64,000 bases of DNA from Flaccisagitta enflata (Eukaryota; Chaetognatha; Sagittoidea; Aphragmophora): positions 10,664,001 to 10,728,000 of the forward strand of contig OZ231126.1 in NCBI GenBank assembly GCA_965153355.1. The letters are read 5' to 3'. Positions 44,217 to 62,509 of the stretch are shown here, piece by piece. The translations under genes were made by a program, and so were the position numbers. The number at the start of each line of letters is the position of its first letter. Position 1 is the stretch's first letter. The notes beneath the pieces are model-generated. The model worked only from the letters and a program-made list of their open reading frames with translations, was not told the DNA's origin and searched no databases.

Positions 44217-47200
44217 GATAACTGTTGCACGGTTTTTTTGACAGGGCCGACGAAAAGAGAGACTGACATAGTGAGACAGAAAGACAAGACAGGAGGACAG
44301 AAAGACAAAGTCTTACTTGCGGATGCTGCAGTTGAAGACCGACAAGCGGACTTTTTGCCAGTTTTTTGAGAGATCGAAGACACGGAGGCAGCGTTGCGCG
44401 CACGTCTGAAAGCAACAGCGAAAACGAGGATTTCATGTTTAATGAATGTGCTAAAACGAAGGTCTGTGCCGCTAAAAAAAGTGACTTACATGCAGATGGA
44501 AGTCTTTTAAAAACGAGTTTCTATAGTTTTAATTGGATGCAAGAGAATGAATTTAAGTAACATGTCAAATACGCGAAGTTAGAGTTGTGAAAGGTAATAA
44601 CATGTCTGTGATAATCGGAGCGATTCAATCACCTGGCTAGCAACGAAGTCGTCGCTTCATCCGCCGTCACTGTCGTCAACGTCGTTGTTTCATGGTTGTC
44701 AACTTGATTCGTTGTCGAGTCTTTCTTACGATCAACTTCACCGTCGGAGGCAAGTGGGGGAGGTGGAGGAAGCAGAGGAGGAGGCGGCCATTCGCGGTTG
44801 GAAGACGCGCAACGACCAATCGCCGAGATCAAATCTTGACTGAAAGAAATATACAGGGAGTACCACGCCAAACAGGACCAAAGAAAACGATGTATCTTTG
44901 CTTCTAGAAATGGTAGAATGATTCTGTAAACAGGTTCAGAAAGCTCTTAAAAAACGATTTTTATATCTGCATTTTGCCAAAGGCTCATTAAGAAAACTGA
45001 ATCCCTTTGTATTATTCAAAGCAAAGTACAGTTTTTACTTTGAGTTTTTTCTTGTTTTGTTGTGCATTGACAAGCATCCTTTTATCCCACTCTTATTTCC
45101 AAACAAATGGTGCTACAATCCTGGCAATGGTCTTGAATTAAAGATATTGTGAGGTAGAATCATACCTGTGCAAAAAATGAGAAAATTGTACAGTATTGGT
45201 TGGGTCCAGAGACTTTTTTGTAATTTTCATCACAAAAAAATTTTATGCGCATTGACAAAAAAGTCAATAACTATATTGAATGATACAATTTTGATAAAGG
45301 TCATGAGGGAATCCCAATCTTCAGTGTCCTAGCTTAACTGACAAACATTTCTGACCATTTTTTGTCATCTATATCTGTATATAGCAAGGAAAATCTAAGG
45401 AAAAACCTTGAATTGGGATAGAAATTAGCATTTTTTGCTAAAAAAAGGCATTTTTTCATGGTTTTGTTGAGGGTATGTGTTAACCATGACTAGCAAAAGT
45501 CTGTATCATTCAAAAATCGTCTGAAGTTATCTTTTAGAAACAGTTTTCAGAAATGATTTTGCACTTCTAGAAACAAAAATACATCGTTTTCTTTTGTCCT
45601 GTTTGATGTGATACACCCTGTAAACAAGGGCTGAGTACCAACTGTAACAACCGCAACTACTGTTTGCAACATTTAATGGCACAGCAACAGTTTAACCTTT
45701 TACCAGTTTACCCAATGTGAAGTAAAACTTAGATTAATGTAATTCTAAGGAATTGATACACATCTACAGAGAGAAGGTTAATATAAGGTGTGAACCCCCT
45801 GAAAACTGTAGCACCCCCACCTACAGCTCAAACCGATTACAGACGAAAGTGAAATACAAGAAGTTAACCCCCCAAAAACTGTAGCACCCCCTCCTACAGC
45901 GGCAATCGCTGAATGAAGATTTGCATATGAGATAGAGAATAGAAGCTTATATCAATACAATTAGCCTCATCAGAGCGATTTTGGAATTTCATTCCCAGTA
46001 AAAAGTTACAGGTTAAAAACTAGCTAAAATTAACACTTTCTGAATTATGTTAAAAATGTAATTTTTTACTAGTTTTTTAACTGTAACTTTTTATTGGGAA
46101 TGAAATTCCAAAATCGCTCTGATGAGGCTAATTGTATTGATATAAGCTTCCATTCCCCATCTTATATGTCTTTCTTCAATCAGCGGTTGAGGCTGTAGGG
46201 GGGGTGCTACAGTTTTTGGGGGGTTAACTTCTTGTATTTCACTTTCGTCTGTAGATTATAGACATTCTAAAGGTAGAGGAAAAATGTTTATATTAATACA
46301 AATGGCGTCACCAGAGCGATTTTTCATTTTTGTTTTTTAAGTCAAGATATAGTTTAATAAAGTATTGAAATTAACTATTATTATAAATTCATAAAATCAA
46401 AGATTTTTTTATTATAATTTGAGACTGAAATGAAAATTGCAAAATCACTCTGGTGGCGCCACTTGTATAGTCAAACTTTAATCAGCAACGTTGAATTCAT
46501 TATTCATTGCTGTAGTTTGAGCTGTAAGGGGGGGTGCTACAGTTTTAGGGGGGTTCACATCTTATATTTCTCCTACCTCTGTACTAAAATTTCATCACGA
46601 TACAGCGTGGTTTCAGTAATTGTTTCAGTGGGTATATCAGAGGACTCGAGGGAATAACGGGCCGTTGAAGGAATTTTTAGAGACAAGACAGTGCCAAGTA
46701 TCAATGGCTGTATCCCTTGGTAGTCGTTAATCCGCGCAGCACGACAACGCGCATGAGGCCAACAAAAACTTTAAATGGTTTCGGTTTCTGTATTCTACTG
46801 ACCTGCCAACTGAGAGATCGGAGAGAGAGAACTGATCGAGGGAGGAATCCCCATCAGAGCCGAAAGAGGATCGAACTCCTTGCTCAGTCTTTCCACCAGT
46901 CGGATCTGAGGATGCCGTTACCGCTGCTGAGGCGACTGATGCTGAGGCGGCTGATGCTGCTGCTGTCGCCGCCGCTGTCGCCGCCGCGGATCCTCCCTGC
47001 GGGTAAGGCCACGACTGCGCCGTCGGCATCGTTGGCAATTTTCCGACGAATGAATCGACACCGGCAGAGGCGGCAGAAGCGGCGCCGGCACCTCGCAGCG
47101 ACGACGCCGAAGCCGGACGCGAATCGCGCGTAAATTCGTCACCGGAAATAACGCCGTACATCGGCGGCGAGGCCGGAAGACGAGTGGGACCGACGCCGCC

Positions 47201-47830
47201 TCCAACGCCACATCCGACGCCGCTGCCGACGCCGCCAAAATGTAACGGACGTGGAGGAAGCGGTGGAAGAGGAGGCGTAAAGTTGTCTCCTCCATCTTCG
47301 TCCTCTCTTCTCTCTTCTTCCGCCCCTATGAGAATGACAATAGGAGGAAGAGTTGGCGAAGGAATAACACTTTTAACGCCACAAGGCACTCGCAATGAGA
47401 ATGTGAAATGAATTTAAACATTGAATGTGACTCGGTTTGGTTATGATACAGAAAAAGGAAATACACACCATAATCCATATACATATATTAGGCTTAGTAT
47501 CCTATCATCCCTATCATGTGTGAATATATCTTTCAAAATCCAATTCACCAGGGGGGTTTCTCGGAGAGATATGGTCACGATTCTCCATTCCTTAAACAGC
47601 AAACACCATGATTGAAAATATAATTACCAGGGACGAGAGGCCGACTGAGGAAGCAGTTGAGATTGAGAGGATTGTCGAGGAGGGGATCGTGAGATTTGGA
47701 ATGACGACTAGATCGGGCGGAAGAGGAGGAGGAGGATGGAAGCGCCTCGGGCAGCCGGGAGAGAGACTGAAGCGCCGAAGGTGGAGGAAAACGAGGAGAG
47801 GAGAAAGACGGAGGCGCAGATTGAGGAGCT
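43961..47830 (-). CDS. Gene D: disordered Ser/Pro/Ala-rich protein, five exons found
   Basis: Exons on the minus strand, in order: 47628-47830, 46803-47388, 44633-44839, 44317-44405, 43961-44076 (TAA). Splice phases match at every join (1, 2, 2, 1), and most sites are good (TTTCAG acceptors, donors GTAATT, GTCAGT, GTGATT, GTAAGA); the acceptor at 47389 is weak. The roughly 400 residues found are mostly low complexity: Pro/Ser-rich, an acidic patch (EEERREDEDGGD), Gly/Val repeats, Ala runs, then a Ser/Asp segment SSFGSDGDSSLDQFSLSDLS. Short ordered-looking stretches are QDLISAIGRCASSNREW and DLDARDEYLSIGDDHAP. The 5' exons were not found; the nearest upstream sequence is the CR1 element. The TAA sits between CAG and CAA codons in a Gln run, and the same frame continues to 43625, so the stop may be a recent CAA-to-TAA change. 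Function unknown. Confidence 0.6.
44100..44212. repeat. (GA)n inside gene D intron 4
   Basis: On the coding strand this is (CT)n with CGCT interruptions, ending about 25 bases before the CTTTCACAG acceptor at 44077. Confidence 0.9.
44854..45620. mobile_element. Tc1/mariner-type non-autonomous element (TA target)
   Basis: Inverted ends of about 60 bp (CAGGGAGTACCACGCCAAAC and, read inverted, CAGGGTGTATCACATCAAAC, sharing GAAAACGATGTAT further in). TA flanks each end (44852-44853, 45621-45622). No transposase. It sits 13 bp beyond the acceptor of gene D exon 3, inside intron 2. Confidence 0.8.
45766..46581. mobile_element. Foldback element, outer copy
   Basis: Inverted ends CAGAGAGAAGGTTAATATAA and CAGAGGTAGGAGAAATATAA, both leading into GTGTGAACCCCC / ATGTGAACCCCCC and ACTGTAGCACCCCC, flanked by TA. 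It contains a second, similar element at 45840-46251. A half copy (ACTGTAGCAGACCCCCC..., 48425-48555) ends at the CR1 3' end. Confidence 0.7.
45840..46251. mobile_element. Foldback element, inner nested copy
   Basis: An almost perfect palindrome of 412 bp: each arm of about 190 bp runs from CAGACGAAAGTGAAATACAA to the centre near 46045. TA flanks both ends. The outer element's sequence resumes on the other side. Confidence 0.85.
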
Positions 47831-47929
47831 CTGAAATATAACGAAGGAAAGTAGATTGATTTGAGCCCAGATATTCCGAATCTGCTAAGTTGACGCGTTT
47901 AAACTTAGTTATTTTTGTTGTCATGAGGC

Positions 47930-48290
47930 TTTTGTTGTCAATGGTATAGATTATGTTCCGACGATACGAAAAAACTTTTTTCTTGTTATGTTCTGTTCAT
48001 TGGTTTGTATGCAATAAAAAAACTGCAATATGCAAATTAGGAAAAGATCCACTGATTACCACTTCTTTTATGAAATTTACACGTTGGCGGGTCTTTCTTT
48101 GTTTCTTTTTCTTTATTTCTTTCTTCATTTCACTCCTGTATCCCCTGGGCCGACCAGTTCTACTGCACTCCAGCGCTCACCTGCTGCGTAGCATTGCTAC
48201 CATGCTACACAGAATCGGCACCTCTGTTAATAATGAGCCACTGACGAATGAATGAATGACCCAATGAATAAATGGATGTATGAACAAATT
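47930..48290 (+). repeat. Uninterrupted copy of the repeat split at 8912
   Basis: Collinear with 8760-8911 plus 11840-12130. It provides the empty target site (TTAC at 48077-48080). Confidence 0.8.
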
Positions 48291-51200
48291 TACGCAGACA
48301 GGGCTTTTCCCCGGAAACTTGAAGAATCAACAGCCGCGTTTACGGAAAACTCATCAGAAATAGAACCCTTAGGACTACAGATCAGAGCGTATTTGAACGA
48401 GAGGCCCCCACTTTCAGGAAAGATAACTGTAGCAGACCCCCCACAGCCCAGTAGGTTGAAGCTAGGCGTATGATTGAGGTATCATTTGAAAGCTTATAAG
48501 AATACAAATGGCGCCATCAAGAGGGCTTTTTGATTTTTTTTCCATAGCTCAAGTTATAGATTCAGATTCAGATTCACACAGCTAGTAAAGGAAGGCAACA
48601 CTGCCTGTTGACCTAGCATCAACCAGTCAAACATTCGCCTGTTCAAAACGCCCATCAAATCACAAATGTAATATTACCAATACCATACCAAAGCGCAAAA
48701 CTTCCGAAGAGCTCCATTGATGTCCCGTACAAAAAGACGAGTCCCCAAAATCCAACAGAGTCCAAAGCAAGAGGTGCCATTCTGATGACACCAGCAATAC
48801 TACCAAAACCATCTGTGAGGGCCAGAGCGTGCGGCACTCTCACTATACACCAGAACCAATATCGGCTAATTTCAAATGACCATCTGTTCTGTGAGGGCCA
48901 GAACGTGCGGCCTCTCACTAAACACGGTCCAATATAATTATAATTATCAGCTAATTGCTACCAAGCAACTTTTCATCCAATCAGCTCTTGAAACATTCCA
49001 GCGAGGGCGCGGTTTTTAGTTCCGCTCCCAGGAGATTCCATTTTTGAATCACTCTATATGAGAAGAAGGATTGCCTCTGCTTCCGTCCATTCTCAGCCAT
49101 TGCCTTTACCAACCTTGGACCACCCCTTGCATTTCTGACTTCCCAGAAGTGCCCGGGGTCTATCCTTGTCAGGCCATGGAGGATTTTGAACACCTCAATC
49201 AGGTCACCTCTTTCCCTCCTCTGTTCAAGCGTCATTAGTCCCAACTTTTTCCGCCTTTCTTCCGAATTCAGCTTCTTGAGTCCCATGACCAGCGCTGTCG
49301 CCTTGGATTGCACAGCCTCCAACTGCTTGGACTCAGCTGATGTTCCCGGCGGGCAGACTGTCATGCCATAGTCAAGGTGGGGCCTTATGCGCTGGTTGTA
49401 CAGAACACAAAAGGCCCTCTTATCAATGTGTGTGAAGTTCCTTCTGATACGAGCAATTTCTGCAAGTGCTTTGCATCGTGCTTTACTCACATGAGTAGAT
49501 GAAGACAGATCATCGGTGATCCAGAAGCCAATGTCCTTTTCAACTGCCACGTCCGCAATTGTAGATCCTTCCATCTGATAAGTCAGCCTGGGGTTTCCTT
49601 TCCCTATGTGCATGACTTTGGTCTTCTTTGCATTGATTTCCATTTTCCATTCCTTAGCCCATTGGGCAATGCGGTCAATCCTGTCCTGCAGTTTTCGTTG
49701 GTCCCCTGCATGATCCTCCACATTCTTATTGACCTCTTGATAGCTCTTTGTATCGTCAGCCAGTAGCATGATCAAGGACTCCTCTTCCGGACTGCATTTA
49801 GCTGGAAGGTCATTGATGTAAAGGAGAAACAGCAGAAAGCCAAGCACCGTTCCTTGAGTGGTTCCGCTGACCACCTCCAACCATTCCGACATGGCATTTC
49901 CTACCATCACTCTCTGTCTCCTGTTCTCCAGCCAGTTTTTCAGCCAGTCAAGGAGCTTTCCATCAATTCCATATCCTTTGAGCTTGAGATGTAGGAGCCT
50001 ATGTGAGACTTTGTCAAAGGCCTTGGCATAGTCAAAATAGGCCACATCTACACAGTTGCCACCATCCACAATATCTGTCCACTTTTCCAGGCAGAGCAGG
50101 ATATTGGTCTGGCATGATCTGCCTCGGACAAACCCATGTTGCTGCTCAGTGATGAGTTTGTTGGTCACCAGGAAGCTCATAATCGCTGAACAGAGAATCC
50201 TTTCAAAAACTTTGCTGATTATTGATGTCAGGGCAACGGGTCTGAAGTTACCCATAACTGCCTTAGAACCACCCTTGTGTATTGGGACAATGTTGGCCTC
50301 TTTCCATTGAGGGGGAACACTCGCCACATCAAGTGATTTTCGGTAAATCTCCTGCAGAATTGGTGCCAGTTCAACTGCACATTCTTTCAGGAAACGGCTC
50401 TCCACCCCGTCAGGACCTGATGCCTTGTTAGGATTTAATCCCAGCATTACTTCTTCCACCTGTTCAGTGGCGATGTACACATCTTGGATCTTTTCATCAG
50501 TCCTTGCGCCGAAGACAGGAAGTGGGCTGGAGCCATCATCCCTTGTAAACACCGAATGGTAATAGGTGTTAAGTGCGGCAGCAGCCTCCCCTTCTGTTTC
50601 AGTTAATCTACCACTTCCATCCATTACATTGGAGACGCCCTGCTTTGTTTTCAAGGAACGCCGACAGTGTCCATGAAACAAATTTGGGTTGTCCTTCATG
50701 TCATCAATGAGTCCACATTCATATCTTGACTTTGCCGACCTGATCATGTCACCCAGTCTGTTCCGCTCCATCTTGTAGGCATCATAGTCCCGGGGAAGGC
50801 CAGATTCCTTATACCGTTTCCATTTCCTCCATTTCACCGCTCTTTGCTTTTTCAAACTGTTTGCTTTCATCCACGGGAGACGGTGTTTCATCCCTCTTGG
50901 TTTACAATGGGGGATATACACCTCCCTCAGTTCATCAATCTTGCCAGCCAGTTTTTCTACCATAACACCAGGCGGGTCTGAAGGGTCATTCTTGTACACC
51001 CTCAATTGTTCCTTGATGGCAGTCCAATTGGCCCTTTTGAAGTTGGGCCGTAATCTTGTTGTGTTCTTAAACATCATCTCGCCAACAATCAATGACCACT
51101 TCTGACACACATGATCACTTTTACCCAATGGTGGGATCTCCGTAACCTCGTTCACCATTGTCTCCTCATTAGTGAATACTAGGTCCAGACATGAATTCTG

Positions 51201-51787
51201 GGTCCCCCTGAACCTGGTAGGCCCTTTCACATGCTGGAATAGATTCATGTCCTCTACCGTTTCAAGGAAGGCTGCTGTGAAGGAACTCTGGCCATCTTGT
51301 ACCTGGTTGGTCCTCCAATCAATAGATGGGAGATTGAAGTCGCCACAGATCATCAAGAAGTCATGCGGGACCGAAGCCACCAACCGCAACAACTTAAGCA
51401 AGTTCCGATTGTTTTCGTCGCTTGAGTTAGGGCTTCGATAGACCGTTCCTAGCAGCAGCCTTTTACCATCCATCAGTTTCACCAGGCTCCATGCAGCGCA
51501 GTCAAATGACTCACCATCCATCTTTGGGCAGGCTGAATGGTTAAGGGTGTTTTGCATATATAATGCTACCCCTTTTCCCAATCCGCCCCTCCCATCAGAA
51601 TGGTCTCCTCTGTACAAAGTGTATCCATCAATGCCCAACTCTCCATCGTTGATGTCTTTTGATGCTCCAAACTCAGTGAGGGCCAGAACGTGCGGCCTCT
51701 CACTGTTCACAAGATCCAATATTTCACTCCTTTTATTCATGCCTTCAGTCAGCCCTCTATAGCATCTCATCCACTTCCTCAGGTAGG

Positions 51788-52785
<998 letters not shown>

Positions 52786-52823
52786 TTCATTTTTGTAACC
52801 CAAGTTTTTTAAAAAAAGACAAA

Positions 52824-57805
<4,982 letters not shown>

Positions 57806-58470
57806 AATCATATAAAGATAGTTTTTTTTTTCAGCAAACAGACCAACTTTCTCTGTATCACACAACAAATCAACCTAAAATAAGCCAATTCATCTTATCA
57901 ATTTAATCAACGCTTCAAAAACCCTTTAATGCATGATATCAGGAGATGATGTGAATATATGCATGTTTCTCTCTCTCTCTCTCTCCCTCTCTCTCTCTCG
58001 ATTAGTACAATTTCGCTCAGTCTTTTTTGCCAAGATTAAAATCCAAGATTAAAGTCTATTTTCTCAAGATTAACATCAATTGTTATTTATTCTACCATGT
58101 CACACATAACGAGTGATATTTATCCCACTAGTCACAATTGTCGAGAATATGTTAATGAACCAAAGATATGAGAAAGAGATAGTTTTAAAGAGATCTTAAC
58201 GGATGAGCGAGAGAAGGACCTAATCACACAGGTAAGCAGAAAAGCGTAAGCAGAACCGCCTCAGCCGCACGACACAGGTAAACCAGGTAAATTTGATAAC
58301 GGCCGACTAAATGACGCTCTTAACACAATACCGTAACCACACGAAAAACGCCAGACAGACCAATCACAAGACTATATTTATCGGTCAACCAATCAATATT
58401 CGAGCTATCCGACGCTCAGACTTGGTTGTTGTTGAGACTGACCCAAAACAAGCAAACGCTAAACAAACCA
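57806..58470. other. Intergenic between genes B and C
   Basis: About 665 bp, AT-rich, with a short CT run at 57968-58000. It probably holds the gene B 3' UTR and the gene C promoter. No clear AATAAA was seen after gene B. Confidence 0.45.
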
Positions 58471-58478
58471 TATATAAA
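58471..58478 (+). promoter_or_regulatory. TATA box of gene C
   Basis: TATATAAA lies 73 bp before the gene C start codon, which would give a leader of about 45 bases. Confidence 0.55.
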
Positions 58479-58550
58479 GCTCACAAAAAGAATATGTTTT
58501 ATTCTGTAATATCAACTCGCGAACACGCTTTTATCGATATTTCTGTGAAA

Positions 58551-61500
58551 ATGCGTTTCCTACTCTACGCGTTTGGCTTTTCAGCCTTAATTTTATCCGT
58601 CTCCGCGATTGATTTTCATCAATTTAAGCTCTGCACCGCGAGGGCGAAGGAACATTGCGGGTAACTATCTTACTTGTTTGTTGTTGTTGTTATTGTTCAT
58701 ATTCTTGTTCAAGTTCTTGTTTCATGTTCTTATTCATGTTCTTATTCATGTTCTTATTCATGTTCTTATTCATGTTCTTGTTCATGTTCTTGTGCTTGTT
58801 CTTGTTCATGTTTTTTTGTTCATGTTCTTGTTGATGTTTCTTGTTTCATGTTCTTATTCATGTTCTTATTCATGTTCTTATTCATGTTCTTATTCATGTT
58901 CTTGTTCATGTTCTTATTCATGTTCTTATTCATGTTCTTATTCATGTTCTTATTCATGTTCTTATTCATGTTCTTATTCATGTTCTTGTTCATGTTCTTG
59001 TGCTTGTTCTTGTTCATGTTTTTTTTTTTTTGTTCATGTTCTTGTTGTTGTTCATATTCTTGTTCATGTTCTTGTTTCATGTTCTTGATTCCTGCTCTTA
59101 TTCATGTTCTTGTTCTTGTTCTTGTGTTCTTGTTCATTCTTGTGCTTGTTCTTGTTCATGTTTTTTGTTCATGTTCTTGTTGATGTTCTTATTGGTGTTC
59201 TTGATCTTGTTCTTGTTCTTGTTTATGTTTTTGTTCATGTTTCTTGTTCATGTTTCTTGTTCATGTTTCTTGTTCATGTTTCTTGTTCCTGTTTCTTGTT
59301 CCTGTTTCTTGTTCATATTTCTTGTTCATGTTCCTTACTCACGTTCATGTTCTTGTCCCCCCGCTGCTCTCTTCTACTTCTAATTTCATTTTAGATATCC
59401 AAAACGTAAGGCGATTGACGTCTGCAATGACAAGATCGAGAGGCTCGAATTGGAATGTCTCAGTTTCGCGACACCAGAAGATCCAAGATTCAAGGTAATG
59501 TGTAAAACAGAGAGAATGTGTACTCGACTGTACAACCCGCTCTATCCGTCCATTTGTCACACTTAACTTTTTTCCGCCGCCCCTGACCACCTGCACCCTT
59601 CTCAAAATAACCGTGTATCCAGCCTGGTTTTTTCAAAGTATAACAATAACAATCAACACCAAAGCTCGCCCGAGTCATTTTCAAAGTTATTTGTAATTTT
59701 CCTCTCCTTTCAATTTCATCCACCAACAGGCGCTTTCCACTGCCCCGCCGCCGCCGACGACGACGACGACGACGACGACCTTGGCCCCATCGTCGAAGCC
59801 GTCAACGTCTTCAACTCATTTTCATCATGTAAGTCATCTTAACTACAGTTAAACTCCACTTGAACGAATTTCAAGAATTGAACAAAATCATTCTTTATAA
59901 TAAAGCTGCCTTACTACCAATATAGAATTAACTATAAACTTTCTCATGTAACAATGAGTTTAATGTCTTATAGACAGACATGCCTTATTAACGGGTGGGC
60001 CCTAGCGAAGCTCCACTGTATCTCACATTCTTACTGTCTTACTATCTTACTTTCTGACTATCTTACTTTCTTACTCTCTTACGACAAATACTTTATTAAC
60101 TATCTCACTTTCAGACTATCTGATTATCAAACTATCTTACAATCTAACTATCTTGATTTCTATTTTGATTACTTTTTTCCTAGACACCGGCAATTTTGAC
60201 GCCTCCGCCCTCGGTCGCCGCGCCGTCCTCATCTTCGTCGCCTCATCCGCGTCCTTCCGTCAAGGCGCCGCCCTCGCTGCAGCCATCGGTCTCGACGCCT
60301 CAGCCTCCACCTTCCATCGCGGCGCTGTCCAGCGCCCTGGCGTCCGTCTCGACGCCGTCGTCATCATCCTCTTTGGCGCCTCGCCCACTTCCGTCCAAGG
60401 CGCCGCCACCGTCAATCTCAGCGTGCCCGTCGCTCTCCGCGCCTCCTCTCATCCTTTCCTCATCATCCTCGAGGCAAAACAACGCCGCCTCGATCGCCTC
60501 GAGACTTATTTCAGAGGCAGCGTCGATCGCAGCCTCACGCTTGGCCGCATCCTCATCCTCATCTTCTTCGTCGTCATCATCCTCTTCAACATCTTCGTCG
60601 AGGACGTCGTCATCATCCTCCTCCTCCTCCTCGTCGAGGACGTCGTCATCCTCCTCCTCCTCCTTGTCTAGGACGTCGTCATCCTCCTCTTCCTCCTCGT
60701 CGACGACGAAGTCGTCAAGATTTTCGTCGACAACGACAATCTCGCCGACGTCCACATCATCAACTCATGTTTCTCGATATGTAGACCCGGAACTCAAAAA
60801 AATCTTGGCCGGAGAGCCGTTGCGACCCCGTCCTCAGACATCATCGCCTGATATGTGGATAGTGATCGGGATCGCTTCAGCCTCAATCATCATCATCACC
60901 ATCGTCACAATCATCATAAAGGTAACATGCTATAACGATTCTCACATTTGATTCACTGTTTTTCTCATTCAAACATTTTATTCATTCATTCAATGACCAT
61001 TTTATTCACTCATTAACTTATTTATTCATTCATTCAAATTCATTTCATATTTAATGATCATCTTAATCAGTCCACCTCATAAAACATAAGCACAACTCCA
61101 TTTATTCCCTCTACTTTTATTTCCTCTCTTTTAAACAGAAACGCAATAATACTCCAAGACGCCGGAATTCTGCCGGCGTCGCCGACGACGAATTGCAGCT
61201 TCAGAGAACGCCGCGTCGCCGCGACTCGAACCGCGTCCCTCAAGTCGTCACAAACCCAAACACCGCCCATGTTTGGGTTTATCATTCCTCGGACTTTAGC
61301 ACGACGCCGGCGTCTGACGAGTCGAGACATGGCGCCCTCCTTCATCGTCTTGACACATCGACGGCGTCTTCATTCTTCGACGACGCCGCCACTAACAGCC
61401 GCGAACCCATCGCCTGCTCGTCGCCAAGACGCCTCAACGAGACTCAACTCAATTCCTCGGATTTTGTCTCCTTCTCCAACTCCGGATTTCAACAAGATGA

Positions 61501-61633
61501 GGATATTGATGAAATCGAGTTGGAAGGAGCGGTTGGCGGAGCACCAGCAGCAGCAGCATCAACCGGAAATGCTCCAGAAGCAGCGTCATCTGACGACGAG
61601 GAGGTTGTGTTTAATGCTGAAACGTTTCTTTAA
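58551..61633 (+). CDS. Gene C: mucin-like type I membrane protein, 513 aa, five exons
   Basis: Exons 58551-58660, 59395-59494, 59730-59828, 60184-60921, 61139-61633 (stop). All phases agree (2, 0, 0, 0) and all introns are GT-AG with good signals. A signal peptide (MRFLLYAFGFSALILSVSA, residues 1-19) is followed by a short domain with four cysteines (LCTARAKEHCG, DVCNDKIERLELEC). Residues 81-320 are Thr/Pro- then Ser/Pro/Ala-rich with long Ser runs, a typical O-glycosylated stalk. One membrane helix (MWIVIGIASASIIIITIVTI, about 327-346) ends in a positive stop (KKRNN). The cytosolic tail of about 165 residues begins with TPRRRN, continues Ser/Asp-rich and ends SSDDEEVVFNAETFL. A TATA box and an AATAAA site frame the gene. 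It is probably a cell-surface glycoprotein; the family is not recognised, and mucin-like receptors of this plan arise repeatedly. Confidence 0.78.
58730..59340. repeat. TTCATG-based repeats filling gene C intron 1
   Basis: 6- and 12-bp words (TTCATG, TTCTTATTCATG) with variants occupy most of the intron. Open frames such as Met-Phe-Leu repeats are artefacts. Confidence 0.9.
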
Positions 61634-61691
61634 ATTTCTTTCATATTTGTTTTGACCATTCATTTTTTCGTTTAACTAAATATTATTATCC

Positions 61692-61697
61692 AATAAA
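61692..61697 (+). promoter_or_regulatory. Polyadenylation signal of gene C
   Basis: AATAAA lies 59 bp after the gene C stop codon. Confidence 0.65.
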
Positions 61698-61699
61698 AT

Positions 61700-62118
61700 T
61701 AAGTTATTTCTTTCTACTGTTTTTTACCATTTATTAGACTGTCCCGAAAACACTTGCACTGCGTCAGCGACATGTGCGTTCAGTCAGTGATAGAATGCGC
61801 GTCTCTATGAGAGGGAGAACCAATCGCCTCGGGTCCTCGCCATACCATACCCGTCACATTTGTCAAGAATCAGCCGATTGCTCAGCAAATGGTCGTAGAC
61901 TCTAATTTGCATATTTGTCACTGTATCATGGCCTTGCTTTTATTTGTCACTTTTTATCGCCATTTCTCAATATAAAATTAAGAATCAACACCAAATAAAT
62001 TGAACAAAAGAATATCATAAATAGAAAACAACTTATATTGATTCATTAGAACAAGTCTTTCTAAAACAACAAAACACATCACAGTTACAACTGAAACACA
62101 TTGATGATTTAGTCAGCT
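61700..62118. other. Unassigned intergenic stretch
   Basis: No gene or clear repeat recognised. Confidence 0.4.
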
Positions 62119-62206
62119 TTTTAACAAGGCCAAGTAGGCCAATGCGTTACCAACCAACAGACCAACGGACACAGCCAGTTATAGAGGTGCGTTGGCGCAC
62201 CTAAAA
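62119..62206 (+). mobile_element. Short palindrome-ended element, compact copy
   Basis: Head AACAAGGCC, middle CAACAGACCAACGGACACAG, end AGGTGCGTTGGCGCACCT with A-run. The terminal palindrome differs from the family form but keeps the symmetry. Confidence 0.6.
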
Positions 62207-62355
62207 AGCGGCATCCTTTCTTAATATTAACAAAAGAACAAAGAGTTCACTAAATGTAATCGTTAACAGCAAAACAGCAGCAACAGTATAGCAGTATGTA
62301 TGAAGCAGAATCAGCAGCAGCAGCAGCAACACGTATGTAACACTCTGCTTGATAT

Positions 62356-62386
62356 GCTGCTTCAATCTTTGTCTTATAAGAACAAC
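62356..62386 (-). pseudogene. tRNA-Ile remnant lacking the T arm
   Basis: GCTGCTTC followed directly by the anticodon-arm sequence (plus strand AATCTTTGTCTTATAAGAAC) copies the tRNA gene 130 bp away, but the 19 bases spanning the T arm are missing and the D arm is not recognisable. Confidence 0.65.
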
Positions 62387-62497
62387 AAAGCTGCAGCAGC
62401 TTAATGACAAAAGAACAGGTTGCTCAGCTTAGCCTTACCTTGATACACTCTTTCTAGTGACAGCATTACAGCAGCAGCAACAACAGATTGAAACATG

Positions 62498-62503
62498 AAA
62501 AAA
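62498..62503 (-). terminator. Pol III terminator of tRNA-Ile
   Basis: Six T residues on the minus strand, six bases after the tRNA 3' end. Confidence 0.75.
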
Positions 62504-62509
62504 TGTCGC

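Noticed and set aside
46855-46890. tRNA B-box-like sequence GGAGTTCGATCCT on the minus strand
   Set aside because: No cloverleaf can be formed around it; it lies in gene D coding sequence.
58609-59394. Plus-strand ORFs of Met-Phe-Leu-Phe repeats
   Set aside because: They fall in gene C intron 1, which has good splice sites and matching phase.
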